A DNA stretch of 64,000 bases from Ardenticatenaceae bacterium. Lineage in GTDB: Bacteria; Chloroflexota; Anaerolineae; Promineifilales; Promineifilaceae. The DNA lies in contig JACKBX010000005.1 in NCBI GenBank assembly GCA_020634375.1, forward strand, positions 62,001 through 126,000, read 5' to 3'. Numbering within the stretch: position 1 is the first letter of the stretch; each line of letters starts with the position of its first letter. A program made the translations under genes and the position numbers. Shown piece after piece: positions 33,261 through 41,827 of this stretch. Under the pieces are notes generated by a model, which made no database searches, was not told where the DNA came from, and saw nothing but the letters and a program-made list of their open reading frames with translations.

Positions 33261-34205
33261 ATGCGCCAGTTACTTTCTCGTTCTAAAGGGGGCGGGCGAA
33301 CACAGTCAACCCTGCCCTTCTGGCTGATCTTACCCACAATCATAGTCTTGCTTGCTATCCAGGTATATCCGGCGTTGTATACTGTCTGGTTGAGTTTGCA
33401 GGAACGTGAGCCAGAAGGCTGGACATTTATAGGGCTGGAGAATTTCAAACGACTGTTTGCTACCAGTCTGTTCAACGAAAGCGTCGGCCATACGATAGTT
33501 TTTCTCGTGGGTTATGCCGGTCTTACATTAGTCTTGGGATTTGTGATTGCCTTGCTGCTCAGCCGCAATGTGCGCCTGTCTGGGCTTTACATTACGCTGT
33601 TGTTTATCCCCTGGATTATTGCCGATTTGTTGGTCGGTTTGATTTTCCGCCTGATGGTGGTGCCGGATTACGGGCTGCTGTCCGGCATTTTGCAAAATCC
33701 AGCCATTATTCCGCCGGATGGGTTGTCGGTGTTAACGGCCGTTCCCCCCAAATCCTGGTTCGGCGATTTCCCCTTCCCGCCCGCTGCCGCCATGACCTTT
33801 CTCATTCTGGCCTCTACCTGGCGGGCGCTGCCCTTTGTCACTCTGCTGCTGCTGGCCGCCATGCAGACTGTGCCCACCGAAATCATTGAAAGCAGCCGTA
33901 TTGATGGGGCAAACGGCCGTCAAGTCATCCGCCACATCATGGTTCCCCTCATGCTGCCCACCATGGTCGTCGCCCTCTTCAGTCTCACACTCAGCGGCAT
34001 GAACGGCGTGGGCATGGTCTTCAGTCTCACCGGTGGCGGGCCAGGTACCTCCACCTACGTTTTAAGTTACATGCTCTACTCCATCGGCTGGGACCGGCTG
34101 CAATTTGGTCGCGCCGCTGCTTTAGCCCTGATGATTGCCATCGTCAACTGGCTGTTAATTTCGGGTACGCTGCGCCTGACCCGGGTAGAAGAAAGGAGTG
34201 TTTAA
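33261..34205 (+). CDS. ABC transporter permease 1 (MalF/UgpA-like)
   Basis: Six-helix inner-membrane permease, 314 residues. EAA loop ESSRIDGANGRQVIRHIMVPLMLP contacts the ATPase. Start ATG 33261, preceded by AAAGGTGG. The loop contains NGR written by the ACGGCCGT octamer. Confidence 0.9.
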   Translation: MRQLLSRSKGGGRTQSTLPFWLILPTIIVLLAIQVYPALYTVWLSLQEREPEGWTFIGLENFKRLFATSLFNESVGHTIVFLVGYAGLTLVLGFVIALLLSRNVRLSGLYITLLFIPWIIADLLVGLIFRLMVVPDYGLLSGILQNPAIIPPDGLSVLTAVPPKSWFGDFPFPPAAAMTFLILASTWRALPFVTLLLLAAMQTVPTEIIESSRIDGANGRQVIRHIMVPLMLPTMVVALFSLTLSGMNGVGMVFSLTGGGPGTSTYVLSYMLYSIGWDRLQFGRAAALALMIAIVNWLLISGTLRLTRVEERSV

Positions 34206-34207
34206 CC

Positions 34208-35146
34208 ATGCGCCATAAACCCCTCATGACCCGCCAGCGCCGGGAAAACATCCTGATCAATATCGCCCTCATCGCCGTGGTTCTATTAGCCATGTTGCCT
34301 ATCGCCACCACTGTCCTTGTCTCCTTCAAAATGGAGCAAGACGTCACTCGCAAGCCCCCTGTCATCTTCCCCTGCGATACAGAAACACAGGCATTCGAGT
34401 GGGCCGCCTGCCGTTGGTCAGTGGAAGGCTATGATCGCGTGCTCAAGCCTGAGCCAGCCTCGAATTGGTTGGGCTTTGAGCTAACAGGCAACATGATCCG
34501 CACCTATATCCCCAACACCCTGCTCTACGCCACGACAACCTCGCTGCTGGTAGTGATTTTGGCCGGATTATCCGGTTATGCCTTTTCACGCTACCGTTTT
34601 CGCGGTCACCGCCCGCTCATGGTCAGCATTCTCGCTATCACCGGCGTACCCTTGCTCACTAATTTATTGGCGCTCTACCAAATGGGCGTCAAACTGCGCA
34701 AGGCAGACATCCCTTTTTATGACGACCGCTTCTTTATCATCATGGTGTATATGGGCTTTTTCTTGCCACTCAGTGTGTGGATTGCCAAAGGTTTTTTTGA
34801 CGCCATCCCTCGTGAACTGGAAGATGCAGCACTCATTGACGGGTGCAGCCCGCTGGGCGCATTGTGGCGGGTGATTATGCCGCTGGCTGCGCCAGGGTTG
34901 ATGGCCGTTTTCTTACTCACATTTGTCGGCGTCTGGAATGAATTTATCGCCGGATACCTGCTTATTTCTAAAAACGACCATAAGACGGTGATGTTTGGCC
35001 TGTACGATTTTCTCGGCCAGAACATCATCAATTTGCAGGTTTTGGCCGCTGCCTGCATTCTAATTGCCCTGCCTGTGGTGGTGCTCTTCTTGTTCACGCG
35101 GCGCACCTTCTTTAAGGCGATGGTGGAGGGCGCAATTAAAGGATAG
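34208..35146 (+). CDS. ABC transporter permease 2 (MalG/UgpE-like)
   Basis: 312 residues; EAA loop PRELEDAALIDGCSPLGALWRVIMPLAAPG. A periplasmic loop near residue 50 has two Cys (FPCDTETQAFEWAACRW), unusual for this family. 2 nt after permease 1. Confidence 0.9.
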   Translation: MRHKPLMTRQRRENILINIALIAVVLLAMLPIATTVLVSFKMEQDVTRKPPVIFPCDTETQAFEWAACRWSVEGYDRVLKPEPASNWLGFELTGNMIRTYIPNTLLYATTTSLLVVILAGLSGYAFSRYRFRGHRPLMVSILAITGVPLLTNLLALYQMGVKLRKADIPFYDDRFFIIMVYMGFFLPLSVWIAKGFFDAIPRELEDAALIDGCSPLGALWRVIMPLAAPGLMAVFLLTFVGVWNEFIAGYLLISKNDHKTVMFGLYDFLGQNIINLQVLAAACILIALPVVVLFLFTRRTFFKAMVEGAIKG

Positions 35147-35148
35147 GC

Positions 35149-35718
35149 ATGAGCATCATCACCGACCATACCATTGCTGATTTTGTTGAGGAGGTCAGTC
35201 AGCAGCAGCACGCCATGGCGGGAGCCGTCATCGCCGCGTCGGCAGCGCAGGCCGCGGCCCTGGGATTGGCGTGTATGCAGATTAGCTGCGAAGTAGAAAT
35301 GGGAACGGCCGTTACCCAATCCATTGAACGAATGAGTCATATTCAATCCGAACTGCTGGCTTGGTGTAGTCGGGATGCGGACGCCATTGCCGAATACGTG
35401 GCACTGCGCGATGCAGGTGAAACATTGGCGGGGCAACGATTGCTCTGTCAGGGGCCTGCCGCCGTCTGCCAAATTGCGGCTGAAGCAGCCCGGATTTTGC
35501 AGGATTTTCGGCCATCGGTGGTGGAGCGAGTACGTGATGATTTGGAAATGAGCATCAGCCTGCTGGCGGGCGCGGCTCGGACGGCGCTGTTGCTGCTGGA
35601 TAGCAATTTGCGGATTTGGGCAGCGGAACGGCCGTTACTCGCCGAGTTTGAGCCTATTTTGGACACCCTGTTAACCGACACCACTGCTCTAACACCGGTC
35701 AAACGAATCAGAGATTAG
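35149..35718 (+). CDS. Cyclodeaminase/cyclohydrolase family protein (FchA/FTCD C-domain-like)
   Basis: 189 residues, helical; resembles formimidoyl-tetrahydrofolate cyclodeaminase or methenyl-THF cyclohydrolase: AGAVIAASAAQAAALGLACMQIS corresponds to the GGGS/A motif region, but Gly are replaced by Ala, so activity is uncertain. Formimino-THF is a product of anaerobic purine breakdown, which would fit the cluster. Its last codons and its stop (RIRD, TAG) are supplied by the following heptad repeat. AAAGGA precedes the ATG. Confidence 0.65.
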   Translation: MSIITDHTIADFVEEVSQQQHAMAGAVIAASAAQAAALGLACMQISCEVEMGTAVTQSIERMSHIQSELLAWCSRDADAIAEYVALRDAGETLAGQRLLCQGPAAVCQIAAEAARILQDFRPSVVERVRDDLEMSISLLAGAARTALLLLDSNLRIWAAERPLLAEFEPILDTLLTDTTALTPVKRIRD

Positions 35719-35783
35719 AGACTAGAGATTGGAGATTAACTGCTCTCAATCGCTAATCCCCAACCTCCAATCTCCCACTAGTT
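35706..35783. repeat. Heptanucleotide inverted repeat providing a stop codon
   Basis: AGATTAG, AGACTAG, AGATTGG words on the left, ATCGCTA, ATCCCCA, ATCTCCC words on the right. The left arm encodes the C-terminus and TAG stop of the cyclodeaminase-like gene; the right arm ends next to the ATG of the dehydrogenase, which has no Shine-Dalgarno. Same word family as the insert at 541-607. Confidence 0.82.
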
Positions 35784-36809
35784 ATGAAGAAACAATACAA
35801 GGTCATTTTCACCACCGAACGCGGCAACCGCCATCAACAAGTTGCATTAGCCGCTGCGCCCGACATGCTGGACATCACCATGCTGCGACGGCCGTCGCCA
35901 GCCGTTCTACGCACACATTTGGCCGATGCCGACTACCTGATTTCCGAACGAACCGGCGCGATCGACGCCGAGACCCTTGCCGCCGCGCCCCGTCTCAAAC
36001 TGATTTTGCGCCTGGGATCATTGACACACGATATTGATATGGCCGCCGCTCAAACGGCCGGTATTCCCGTTTGTTATTGGCCGGTTGCGCCGGTCATTCG
36101 CGTGGCCGAGCATTTGGTGATGCAAATGCTGGCATTGAGCAAGAAATTGCGCGAATCAGAGGCGATTGCACTGGCGGCCAGCGCCGAATGGGGCAAAAGT
36201 AACCGCACCGATGAAGACACCTTCGCTTACAACTGGTCACGCAGAGAAAATGTTGAGGGGCTGTGGCGGCGCACCATCGGCATTTTGGGCTTTGGCGAAA
36301 TTGGCGCGGAACTGGCGCGGCGGCTGCAAGGTTGGGGCTGCACGCTGCTCTACCACAAGCGCCGCCGCCTGCCGGAAAGCGTAGAAGCAGCGTTAGGATT
36401 AACGTATGTGGACAGCGACACGCTTTATGCCAACAGTGATTACCTTGTTAATTTGCTGCCTTATTTTGCCAGCACCGATATGTTGCTGAACACGGCCGTT
36501 TTCACCCAAATGAAGGATGGCGCTTGCCTGGTGAGCTGCGGCAGCGGCAGTGTGATTGATGAAACCGCACTGGCAACGGCCGTGCAAAACGGCAAGCTGG
36601 GCGGCGCGGCGCTGGACACCTTCGAGTGGGAACCTATCAGACCGGATAACCCGCTCATTGCCCTGGCGCAGGCGCATTTTAATGTGCTGCTCACGCCCCA
36701 TATCGCGGCGGGAGCGGTGGCCGATCCTGTTCGGGAACGAACGGCCGATTTTAGCAATATTGTCAACCATATTGAAGGACGGCCGTTGCTGTATCAGATA
36801 GGAAAATAA
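35784..36809 (+). CDS. D-2-hydroxyacid dehydrogenase-like protein, catalytic Arg missing
   Basis: NAD-binding dehydrogenase, 341 residues: GILGFGEIGAELARRL is the Rossmann motif, ALDTFEWEP carries the Glu and LLTPHIAAG the His. The active-site Arg normally found in N-T-A-R-G is absent: the segment reads VSCGSGSVIDE. So it may bind but not reduce a usual 2-hydroxyacid, or use a different substrate. Sits between the cyclodeaminase-like gene and the second amidohydrolase. Confidence 0.82.
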   Translation: MKKQYKVIFTTERGNRHQQVALAAAPDMLDITMLRRPSPAVLRTHLADADYLISERTGAIDAETLAAAPRLKLILRLGSLTHDIDMAAAQTAGIPVCYWPVAPVIRVAEHLVMQMLALSKKLRESEAIALAASAEWGKSNRTDEDTFAYNWSRRENVEGLWRRTIGILGFGEIGAELARRLQGWGCTLLYHKRRRLPESVEAALGLTYVDSDTLYANSDYLVNLLPYFASTDMLLNTAVFTQMKDGACLVSCGSGSVIDETALATAVQNGKLGGAALDTFEWEPIRPDNPLIALAQAHFNVLLTPHIAAGAVADPVRERTADFSNIVNHIEGRPLLYQIGK

Positions 36810-36878
36810 TTAATTGGTGAATGGGTGAATTGTTGAATGATTAATGTGGTTAACCATTCACAAATTAACCATTCCAAA
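36808..36878. repeat. 8-nt-word inverted repeat G
   Basis: ATTGGTGA, ATGGGTGA, ATTGTTGA, ATGATTAA octads, 5-nt loop, short right arm (ATTCACAA ATTAACCA). Confidence 0.8.
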
Positions 36879-36886
36879 GGACTATC

Positions 36887-38254
36887 ATGGGAACCATACT
36901 AATTAAAAACGGCTCGATTGTGACGGTAGACGACACGCAGCGAGTCTATAACCAAGGGTATGTTTTTATTGAGGATGATCTGATTACGGCCGTTTCTCCC
37001 GGCAGCCCGCCATCTACCTGTGAAAAAGCCGATACGGTGATTGACGCCAACTTGATGGCTGTCATGCCGGGCATGGTGAACGCGCACACGCATTTGTTTC
37101 AGACGTTTATTCGCGGGCTGGCCGACGATAAGCCGCTGCTCGATTGGCTGAAGACGGCTATCTGGCCGGTGGCCCAATGCCTGACAGAGGAAGAGGCTTA
37201 CGTGGCGGCGATGGTGGGCATGGTGGAGAACATTCGTGGTGGGTCAACGGCCGTTATCGACCACCAGTACATCCACACCGAGCCGGGCAACGACGATGGC
37301 ATTTGCCGCGCCGCCGACGAAGCCGGGCTGCGCTTTTTGCTGGCGCGGGGCTGGGCCGACACCGGCTATCACCCGGCATTTATGGAATCGCAGGAGCAAA
37401 TCATCAGTGAGACGGCGCGGCTGCGGGAGAAGTGGGAGGTGGGGGGAAACGGCCGTATTCGTGTCGAATTTGGCCCGCTCATCCCCTGGGGCTGCACCGA
37501 TGACACCATGTGCCGCACCCACGACCTCTCACAAAGCTGGGGCGCAGGGACGCATATCCACGTCGCCGAAACGCGCACCGAAGTGGAGATGAACCTGGAA
37601 AAACGGGGCAGCCGCCACATCGAATGGCTGGCTGAGATTGGTGTGTTGGGGCCAAACATGCAGCTTGTCCACAGCGTCTGGCTGGACGACGCCGAGTTGG
37701 ACCTCATCGCCAAACACAAGGCAATTGTCGTTCACTGCCCGGTGAGCAACATGTACCTGGCGTCCGGCGTGGCCCGCGTGCCGGAGATGCGGCAGCGCGG
37801 TATTACGGTGGCGCTGGGCACAGATGGTCCCGGCAGCAACAACAGTCAGGACATGATGGAACTGCTGAAAACGACGGCGCTGCTGCACAAGGTGCATTCG
37901 CTGGATGCGACGGTGCTGCTGCCGGAAGATGTGTTGTGGATGGCGTGTCGCGGCGGCGCGGCAGCATTTGGCCTGCCGCAGCAAATCGGCTCGCTGGAAG
38001 CGGGCAAGAAGGCAGATGTGGTGCTGGTTGACCTGGACACGCCGCTGGCGATGCCCGTCCACCGCATTCCTTCGGCGCTGGTTTATAACGCGAGTACGCG
38101 GGATGTGGATACGGTGGTGGTAGACGGCCGTTTACTCATGCAGCACAAGCAAATCCTCTTTCTCGACGAAAAAGCGCTGATGGCCCAGGCCCGTCAAGCA
38201 TGCGCCAATCTCTTTAAACGCGCTGGTGTTATAGTGGAATCCTCGAAAAGGTAA
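36887..38254 (+). CDS. COG0402 amidohydrolase (deaminase/chlorohydrolase-like), copy 2
   Basis: 455 residues, MGTILIKNGSIVTVDD start as in copy 1. Metal motif VNAHTHLFQTFIRG (His67/69), HIHVAETRTEVE, VVHCPVSNMYLASG, LGTDGPGSNNSQDM. Clearly paralogous to the 28.9-kb gene but diverged, suggesting different heterocyclic substrates. AAAGGA lies before the ATG. Confidence 0.88.
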   Translation: MGTILIKNGSIVTVDDTQRVYNQGYVFIEDDLITAVSPGSPPSTCEKADTVIDANLMAVMPGMVNAHTHLFQTFIRGLADDKPLLDWLKTAIWPVAQCLTEEEAYVAAMVGMVENIRGGSTAVIDHQYIHTEPGNDDGICRAADEAGLRFLLARGWADTGYHPAFMESQEQIISETARLREKWEVGGNGRIRVEFGPLIPWGCTDDTMCRTHDLSQSWGAGTHIHVAETRTEVEMNLEKRGSRHIEWLAEIGVLGPNMQLVHSVWLDDAELDLIAKHKAIVVHCPVSNMYLASGVARVPEMRQRGITVALGTDGPGSNNSQDMMELLKTTALLHKVHSLDATVLLPEDVLWMACRGGAAAFGLPQQIGSLEAGKKADVVLVDLDTPLAMPVHRIPSALVYNASTRDVDTVVVDGRLLMQHKQILFLDEKALMAQARQACANLFKRAGVIVESSKR

Positions 38255-38260
38255 TTAGTG

Positions 38261-38905
38261 ATGTATGGCGCATACCAAGCAACTTATAAAGATAAATTCG
38301 GAGAGGAAAAAACAGAAGTCCAGCTTGAAGAAAATGGACATCAAGTGAGGATATTTCTCCGAGGCGTTGAGTTTTTGGGAACCAAGTTCAATCAACTATC
38401 TCCCAATGACAATAATGCCAACTTCAAGCATTTCCTAATCGGCGATGACGGATGTCTACAAACTTTTAATCTCAAGTGTGAAATCCCGGTTACTGTGATT
38501 AGCTCAGATAAGATAGACCGGGGACTACTAAAGATAACGTGCGCCATCAATAACCCTGAAGAAGATTATTTGAAACTTGATCTTTTCCTTAACAAGCAAT
38601 CCTTCCAATCAAGTGGATCTGCCTACGGATTTGAGGATGAGATGCACAGTTTGGGAAGCAAATTACCAACAGGGACATATTTACAAATTTGCTCCAATTG
38701 TTTGTTCTCTGATTACAATCCATATGTCAATTCAGGCTTGATGGGTGAATTGGTTTGTTTTGTTAACAACAAAGATAAAAAGAATACTAATCGTGGCAAA
38801 GGCTACCCTGGTTGGCATGAGGTGAATCCTGTTTTTGTTCAAGAGATTTTCTCATGCCAAAAGTTTGAACCCAAAGAGATTTTTATGTCTCATAATCAAG
38901 ACTAA
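38261..38905 (+). CDS. Hypothetical protein, AT-rich
   Basis: Not recognised. 214 residues, soluble, with a CSNCLFSDYNPY motif near residue 147 followed by GLMGELVCF, suggesting a metal- or disulphide-bound site; conserved-looking IEYDG-like start is absent. Base composition is clearly lower in GC than its neighbours and it contains no ACGGCCGT octamer, which suggests recent acquisition. ATG 38261 has AAGG 9 nt upstream. Confidence 0.65.
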   Translation: MYGAYQATYKDKFGEEKTEVQLEENGHQVRIFLRGVEFLGTKFNQLSPNDNNANFKHFLIGDDGCLQTFNLKCEIPVTVISSDKIDRGLLKITCAINNPEEDYLKLDLFLNKQSFQSSGSAYGFEDEMHSLGSKLPTGTYLQICSNCLFSDYNPYVNSGLMGELVCFVNNKDKKNTNRGKGYPGWHEVNPVFVQEIFSCQKFEPKEIFMSHNQD

Positions 38906-38937
38906 AAGGCAGGCAAAGCATTGGGCAGGAAAGGCAA

Positions 38938-39690
38938 ATGAATCCAAAAGGCAAAACAGCACTCATCACTGGCGGGGCGGTGCGCGTGGGCAAGGCGATT
39001 ACGTTGGCGTTGGCACAGGCCGGGGCGAATGTGGTCATCAATTATCATTCATCGGCAGGGGCGGCAGAGGAAACGGCCGTTGCTGCCCAATCATTCGGCG
39101 TCAAAGCATTAGCCATCCAGGCTGACATTGGCAATGCCGAACAGGTAAAGGCAATGGTCGCCACCGCCCAGGCCGAATTCGGCAGCGTGGACATTCTGGT
39201 CAACAATGCCTCCCTGTGGCAGCAAACCCCCTTCCCCACCGACGATTTAGACAACTGGCGGCGCGTCACCGACATCTTGATCAATGGTTCGTTTTACTGC
39301 GCCAATGCCGTCGCCCCCCTCATGTTGGCGCAGGGGGAAGGCGCTATCGTCAACATTATTGACCTCTCCGTTTACGAACCCTGGCCTAACTACACCGCCC
39401 ATGCTATGGGCAAAGGGGCGCTGCTCGCCTTGAACCGCCAATTGGCGCTGGAACTGGCCCCGGCCGTGCGCGTCAACGCCGTCGCCCCTGGCCCGGTGTT
39501 GGCCCCGGCCGATTACGACGCCGAAAAAATCGCCCGAACAGCGGCCAAAACGCTGCTCAACCGCTGGGGCACGGCAGAAGATGTCGCCGAAGCGGTGCTG
39601 TTTTTTGTCAAAGCCAGTTACGTCACCGGCGAACTGCTGGCGGTGGATGGCGGGCAGCGCTTTGGTCATCGCAAACACGAACATGGATAA
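38938..39690 (+). CDS. SDR-family oxidoreductase, second His-variant paralogue
   Basis: 250 residues. TGGAVRVGKAITLALAQAGANVVINYHSS is a pteridine-reductase-like cofactor loop; LVNNASLW; then WPNYTAHAMGKG, where His155 stands four before Lys159 and Tyr is at 152, exactly as in the 28.2-kb SDR. Ends VRVNAVAPGPVLAPADY and GELLAVDGG. AGGAAAGG precedes the ATG. Confidence 0.86.
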   Translation: MNPKGKTALITGGAVRVGKAITLALAQAGANVVINYHSSAGAAEETAVAAQSFGVKALAIQADIGNAEQVKAMVATAQAEFGSVDILVNNASLWQQTPFPTDDLDNWRRVTDILINGSFYCANAVAPLMLAQGEGAIVNIIDLSVYEPWPNYTAHAMGKGALLALNRQLALELAPAVRVNAVAPGPVLAPADYDAEKIARTAAKTLLNRWGTAEDVAEAVLFFVKASYVTGELLAVDGGQRFGHRKHEHG

Positions 39691-39703
39691 GGGAAGGAAG
39701 AGA

Positions 39704-39812
39704 ATTATTAATTTGTGAATTCGTGAATTTGTGAATTGTTAATGCGCTGCACGAGGCGAAATCTTCATTAACCATTCAACAATTCATCAATTCAGCCATT
39801 AATTATTTGCTT
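39704..39812. repeat. 8-nt-word inverted repeat H
   Basis: ATTTGTGA, ATTCGTGA, ATTTGTGA octads, loop of about 22 nt (GCGCTGCACGAGGCG), complementary octads TCAACAAT, TCATCAAT, TCAGCCAT. Confidence 0.85.
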
Positions 39813-39821
39813 TTGGGTTTT

Positions 39822-41297
39822 ATGGAAGCAATTCTTGGTTTGGATGTTGGTACAACAACGACGAAGGCGGTGCTGTTTGACTTGAACGGCACGGAATTGG
39901 CGCGGGCATCGTCACCGCCGTATCGCAACCGCACGCCGCAGCCGGGCTGGGTGGAGCAGGACCCGGAAGAAATATGGGCGGCATTGGTAACGGCCGTTGC
40001 CCACATCACCACCCAACTCAACCCAAACATCACCATTTGCGCCTTGAGCATGGCCGTGCAAAGCGGCTCTCTACTGCCTGCCGACGCCAACGGCCAACCG
40101 GTCTACCCACTGATCACCTGGCTGGACGGCCGTTCCGCCGAACTGGTGCAAGAGTGGCGCGAAGCAGGCATTCCGGCCCAGCTTAAACCTATCAACGGCT
40201 GGTCGCTTTATCCCGGCTTTTGCCTGCCCAACATCGCCTGGCTGCGCCAACACAACCCGCGCACCTTTGCCGCTGCCCGCCGCTTCCTCTCCCTCAACGA
40301 CTTCCTTGCCTACCGCCTGACCGGGCAGTTTGCCACCAACCCGTCCAACGGCGGCGGGATGCAGCTTGTGGACATCCGCACCGGGCAGTGGAGCTATGCC
40401 ATTGGCGAACGGCTGGGCATCACGCCGGAGCAGCTTTCACCGATACGGCCGTCAGGCAGCATCATCGGCAAAATTTTGCCCGACGTGCGCCGCGCCACCG
40501 GCCTGCCCGACGGCGTTGTGCTGGTCAACGGCGGGCACGATCAGGGTTGTACGGCGTTGGGGCTGGGGGTGACGGCTCCGGGTAAACTGCTGCTGGCTTG
40601 CGGCACAGCCTGGGTCATCACCGGCGTCATGGACACCCTGGCGTTGAATCGGGTTCCGGCGACGTTGGACTGGAATTTTCACGCGCTGGACGACCGGTAC
40701 ACCATTTCGCAGTCGCTTGGCGGGTTGGGGGCGGCGATGGAGTGGTGGCTCAACCAATCCTATCGCGGCCCATCCGGCTCTGCCCGGCGAGGCGAAATGT
40801 TTGCCGCCCTCGATGCGGAACTGGCGCAAACCCGGTCCGATAACCATCTTTACTTTTTGCCGCCAACCGGCGGCCACAATGATCGGGGGGCGCAGCAGCG
40901 CGGCGGCTTTGTCGGCTTGCAGTTGGGCCATTCGCGGGCAGACATGGCGCGGGCGGTGATGGAAAGCGCCGCGTTTGAACTGCGCTGGCTGCTGGAACCG
41001 GTGCAGCAGGCGGGCCTGCCGGTTGAACGGCTGTGGATGGTGGGCGGCGCAGCGCAAAGTCCCCATTGGCCGCAAATTTTGGCCGACGCCACCGGCATTC
41101 CCATCAGCTTGCCGCAGTATGACACCTGGCCGGCATTGGGAACGGCCGTGCTCGCCGGTGTGGGTATTGGCGCATTTGCATCGGCTGCCGAGGGGCTGGC
41201 CCGTTTTCACAAACCGGAGCGCGATGCTGCGCCGGATGCGGCGATGCAGGCGCAGTATGATGAGATGTTTGAGAAATATAAAGAAGAGAATAATTAA
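39822..41297 (+). CDS. FGGY-family carbohydrate kinase
   Basis: 491 residues, xylulokinase/gluconokinase-like. ATP site LGLDVGTTTTKAVLFD at the N-terminus; catalytic Asp in NGGHDQGCTALG; second FGGY segment ESAAFELRWLLE and VGGAAQSPHWPQILADATG. Start ATG 39822 (MEAILGLDVG). Probably phosphorylates a keto-sugar or sugar acid that the aldolase at 42.9 kb later splits (inference). Confidence 0.9.
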   Translation: MEAILGLDVGTTTTKAVLFDLNGTELARASSPPYRNRTPQPGWVEQDPEEIWAALVTAVAHITTQLNPNITICALSMAVQSGSLLPADANGQPVYPLITWLDGRSAELVQEWREAGIPAQLKPINGWSLYPGFCLPNIAWLRQHNPRTFAAARRFLSLNDFLAYRLTGQFATNPSNGGGMQLVDIRTGQWSYAIGERLGITPEQLSPIRPSGSIIGKILPDVRRATGLPDGVVLVNGGHDQGCTALGLGVTAPGKLLLACGTAWVITGVMDTLALNRVPATLDWNFHALDDRYTISQSLGGLGAAMEWWLNQSYRGPSGSARRGEMFAALDAELAQTRSDNHLYFLPPTGGHNDRGAQQRGGFVGLQLGHSRADMARAVMESAAFELRWLLEPVQQAGLPVERLWMVGGAAQSPHWPQILADATGIPISLPQYDTWPALGTAVLAGVGIGAFASAAEGLARFHKPERDAAPDAAMQAQYDEMFEKYKEENN

Positions 41298-41333
41298 TTT
41301 GTGAATGGGTGAATTTGTGAATGATTAATGGAG
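41294..41333. repeat. Half copy of the 8-nt-word repeat (I)
   Basis: Left arm only: ATTTGTGA, ATGGGTGA, ATTTGTGA, ATGATTAATG, directly followed by the ribosome site of the four-helix protein. The right arm is missing, as if the small gene replaced it. Confidence 0.75.
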
Positions 41334-41340
41334 GGGTGTG

Positions 41341-41703
41341 ATGGCGCGAGGGGACGATATTGAAGAACGATTGATAGATTTTGCCGTCAGATGTATTCGG
41401 GTGTGCGATGCACTACCGCAAACAGTGACCGGGCAGCATGTTCGCAGGCAGCTTGTGCGCAGTGGTACATCGCCCGCACCAAACTATGGCGAAGCCCGCG
41501 GAGCAGAGAGCGGCAAGGATTTTGTCCACAAGCTCAAAATCGTGCTGAAAGAACTAAACGAATCGCGGATATGGCTCAAAATCGCCATTCGCGCCGAGAT
41601 GCTGCCGGAAGAACGGCTGCATGATTTATTGGATGAATGCGATCAGCTTTGCCGAATTATGAGCCAGAGCATTCAGACAGCGAAAGGGAATGATAGGGAT
41701 TAA
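41341..41703 (+). CDS. Four-helix-bundle protein (23S rRNA intervening-sequence type)
   Basis: 120 residues, helical: VRCIRVCDALPQTVTGQHVRRQLVRSGTSPAPNYGEARGAESGKDFVHKLKIVLKELNESRIWL is the diagnostic core of the S23/four-helix-bundle family, first known from rRNA intervening sequences. Function unknown; typically a stand-alone mobile gene. It lies between repeat copies I and J in the catabolic run, so it may be a passenger. ATG 41341 preceded by GGAGGGG. Confidence 0.85.
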   Translation: MARGDDIEERLIDFAVRCIRVCDALPQTVTGQHVRRQLVRSGTSPAPNYGEARGAESGKDFVHKLKIVLKELNESRIWLKIAIRAEMLPEERLHDLLDECDQLCRIMSQSIQTAKGNDRD

Positions 41704-41803
41704 ATAATTAATGGTTGAATTGTTGAATTGTTGAATGGTTAACGAGGCTCCTCATTAATCATTCAACCATTCACAAATTCAAAAATTAATTATTTTCTCC
41801 CTC
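41704..41803. repeat. 8-nt-word inverted repeat J
   Basis: ATGGTTGA, ATTGTTGA, ATTGTTGA octads, loop of about 12 nt, complementary octads TCAACCAT, TCACAAAT, TCAAAAAT. Confidence 0.85.
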
Positions 41804-41827
41804 TTCTATACAAAAAGGGAAACTATC

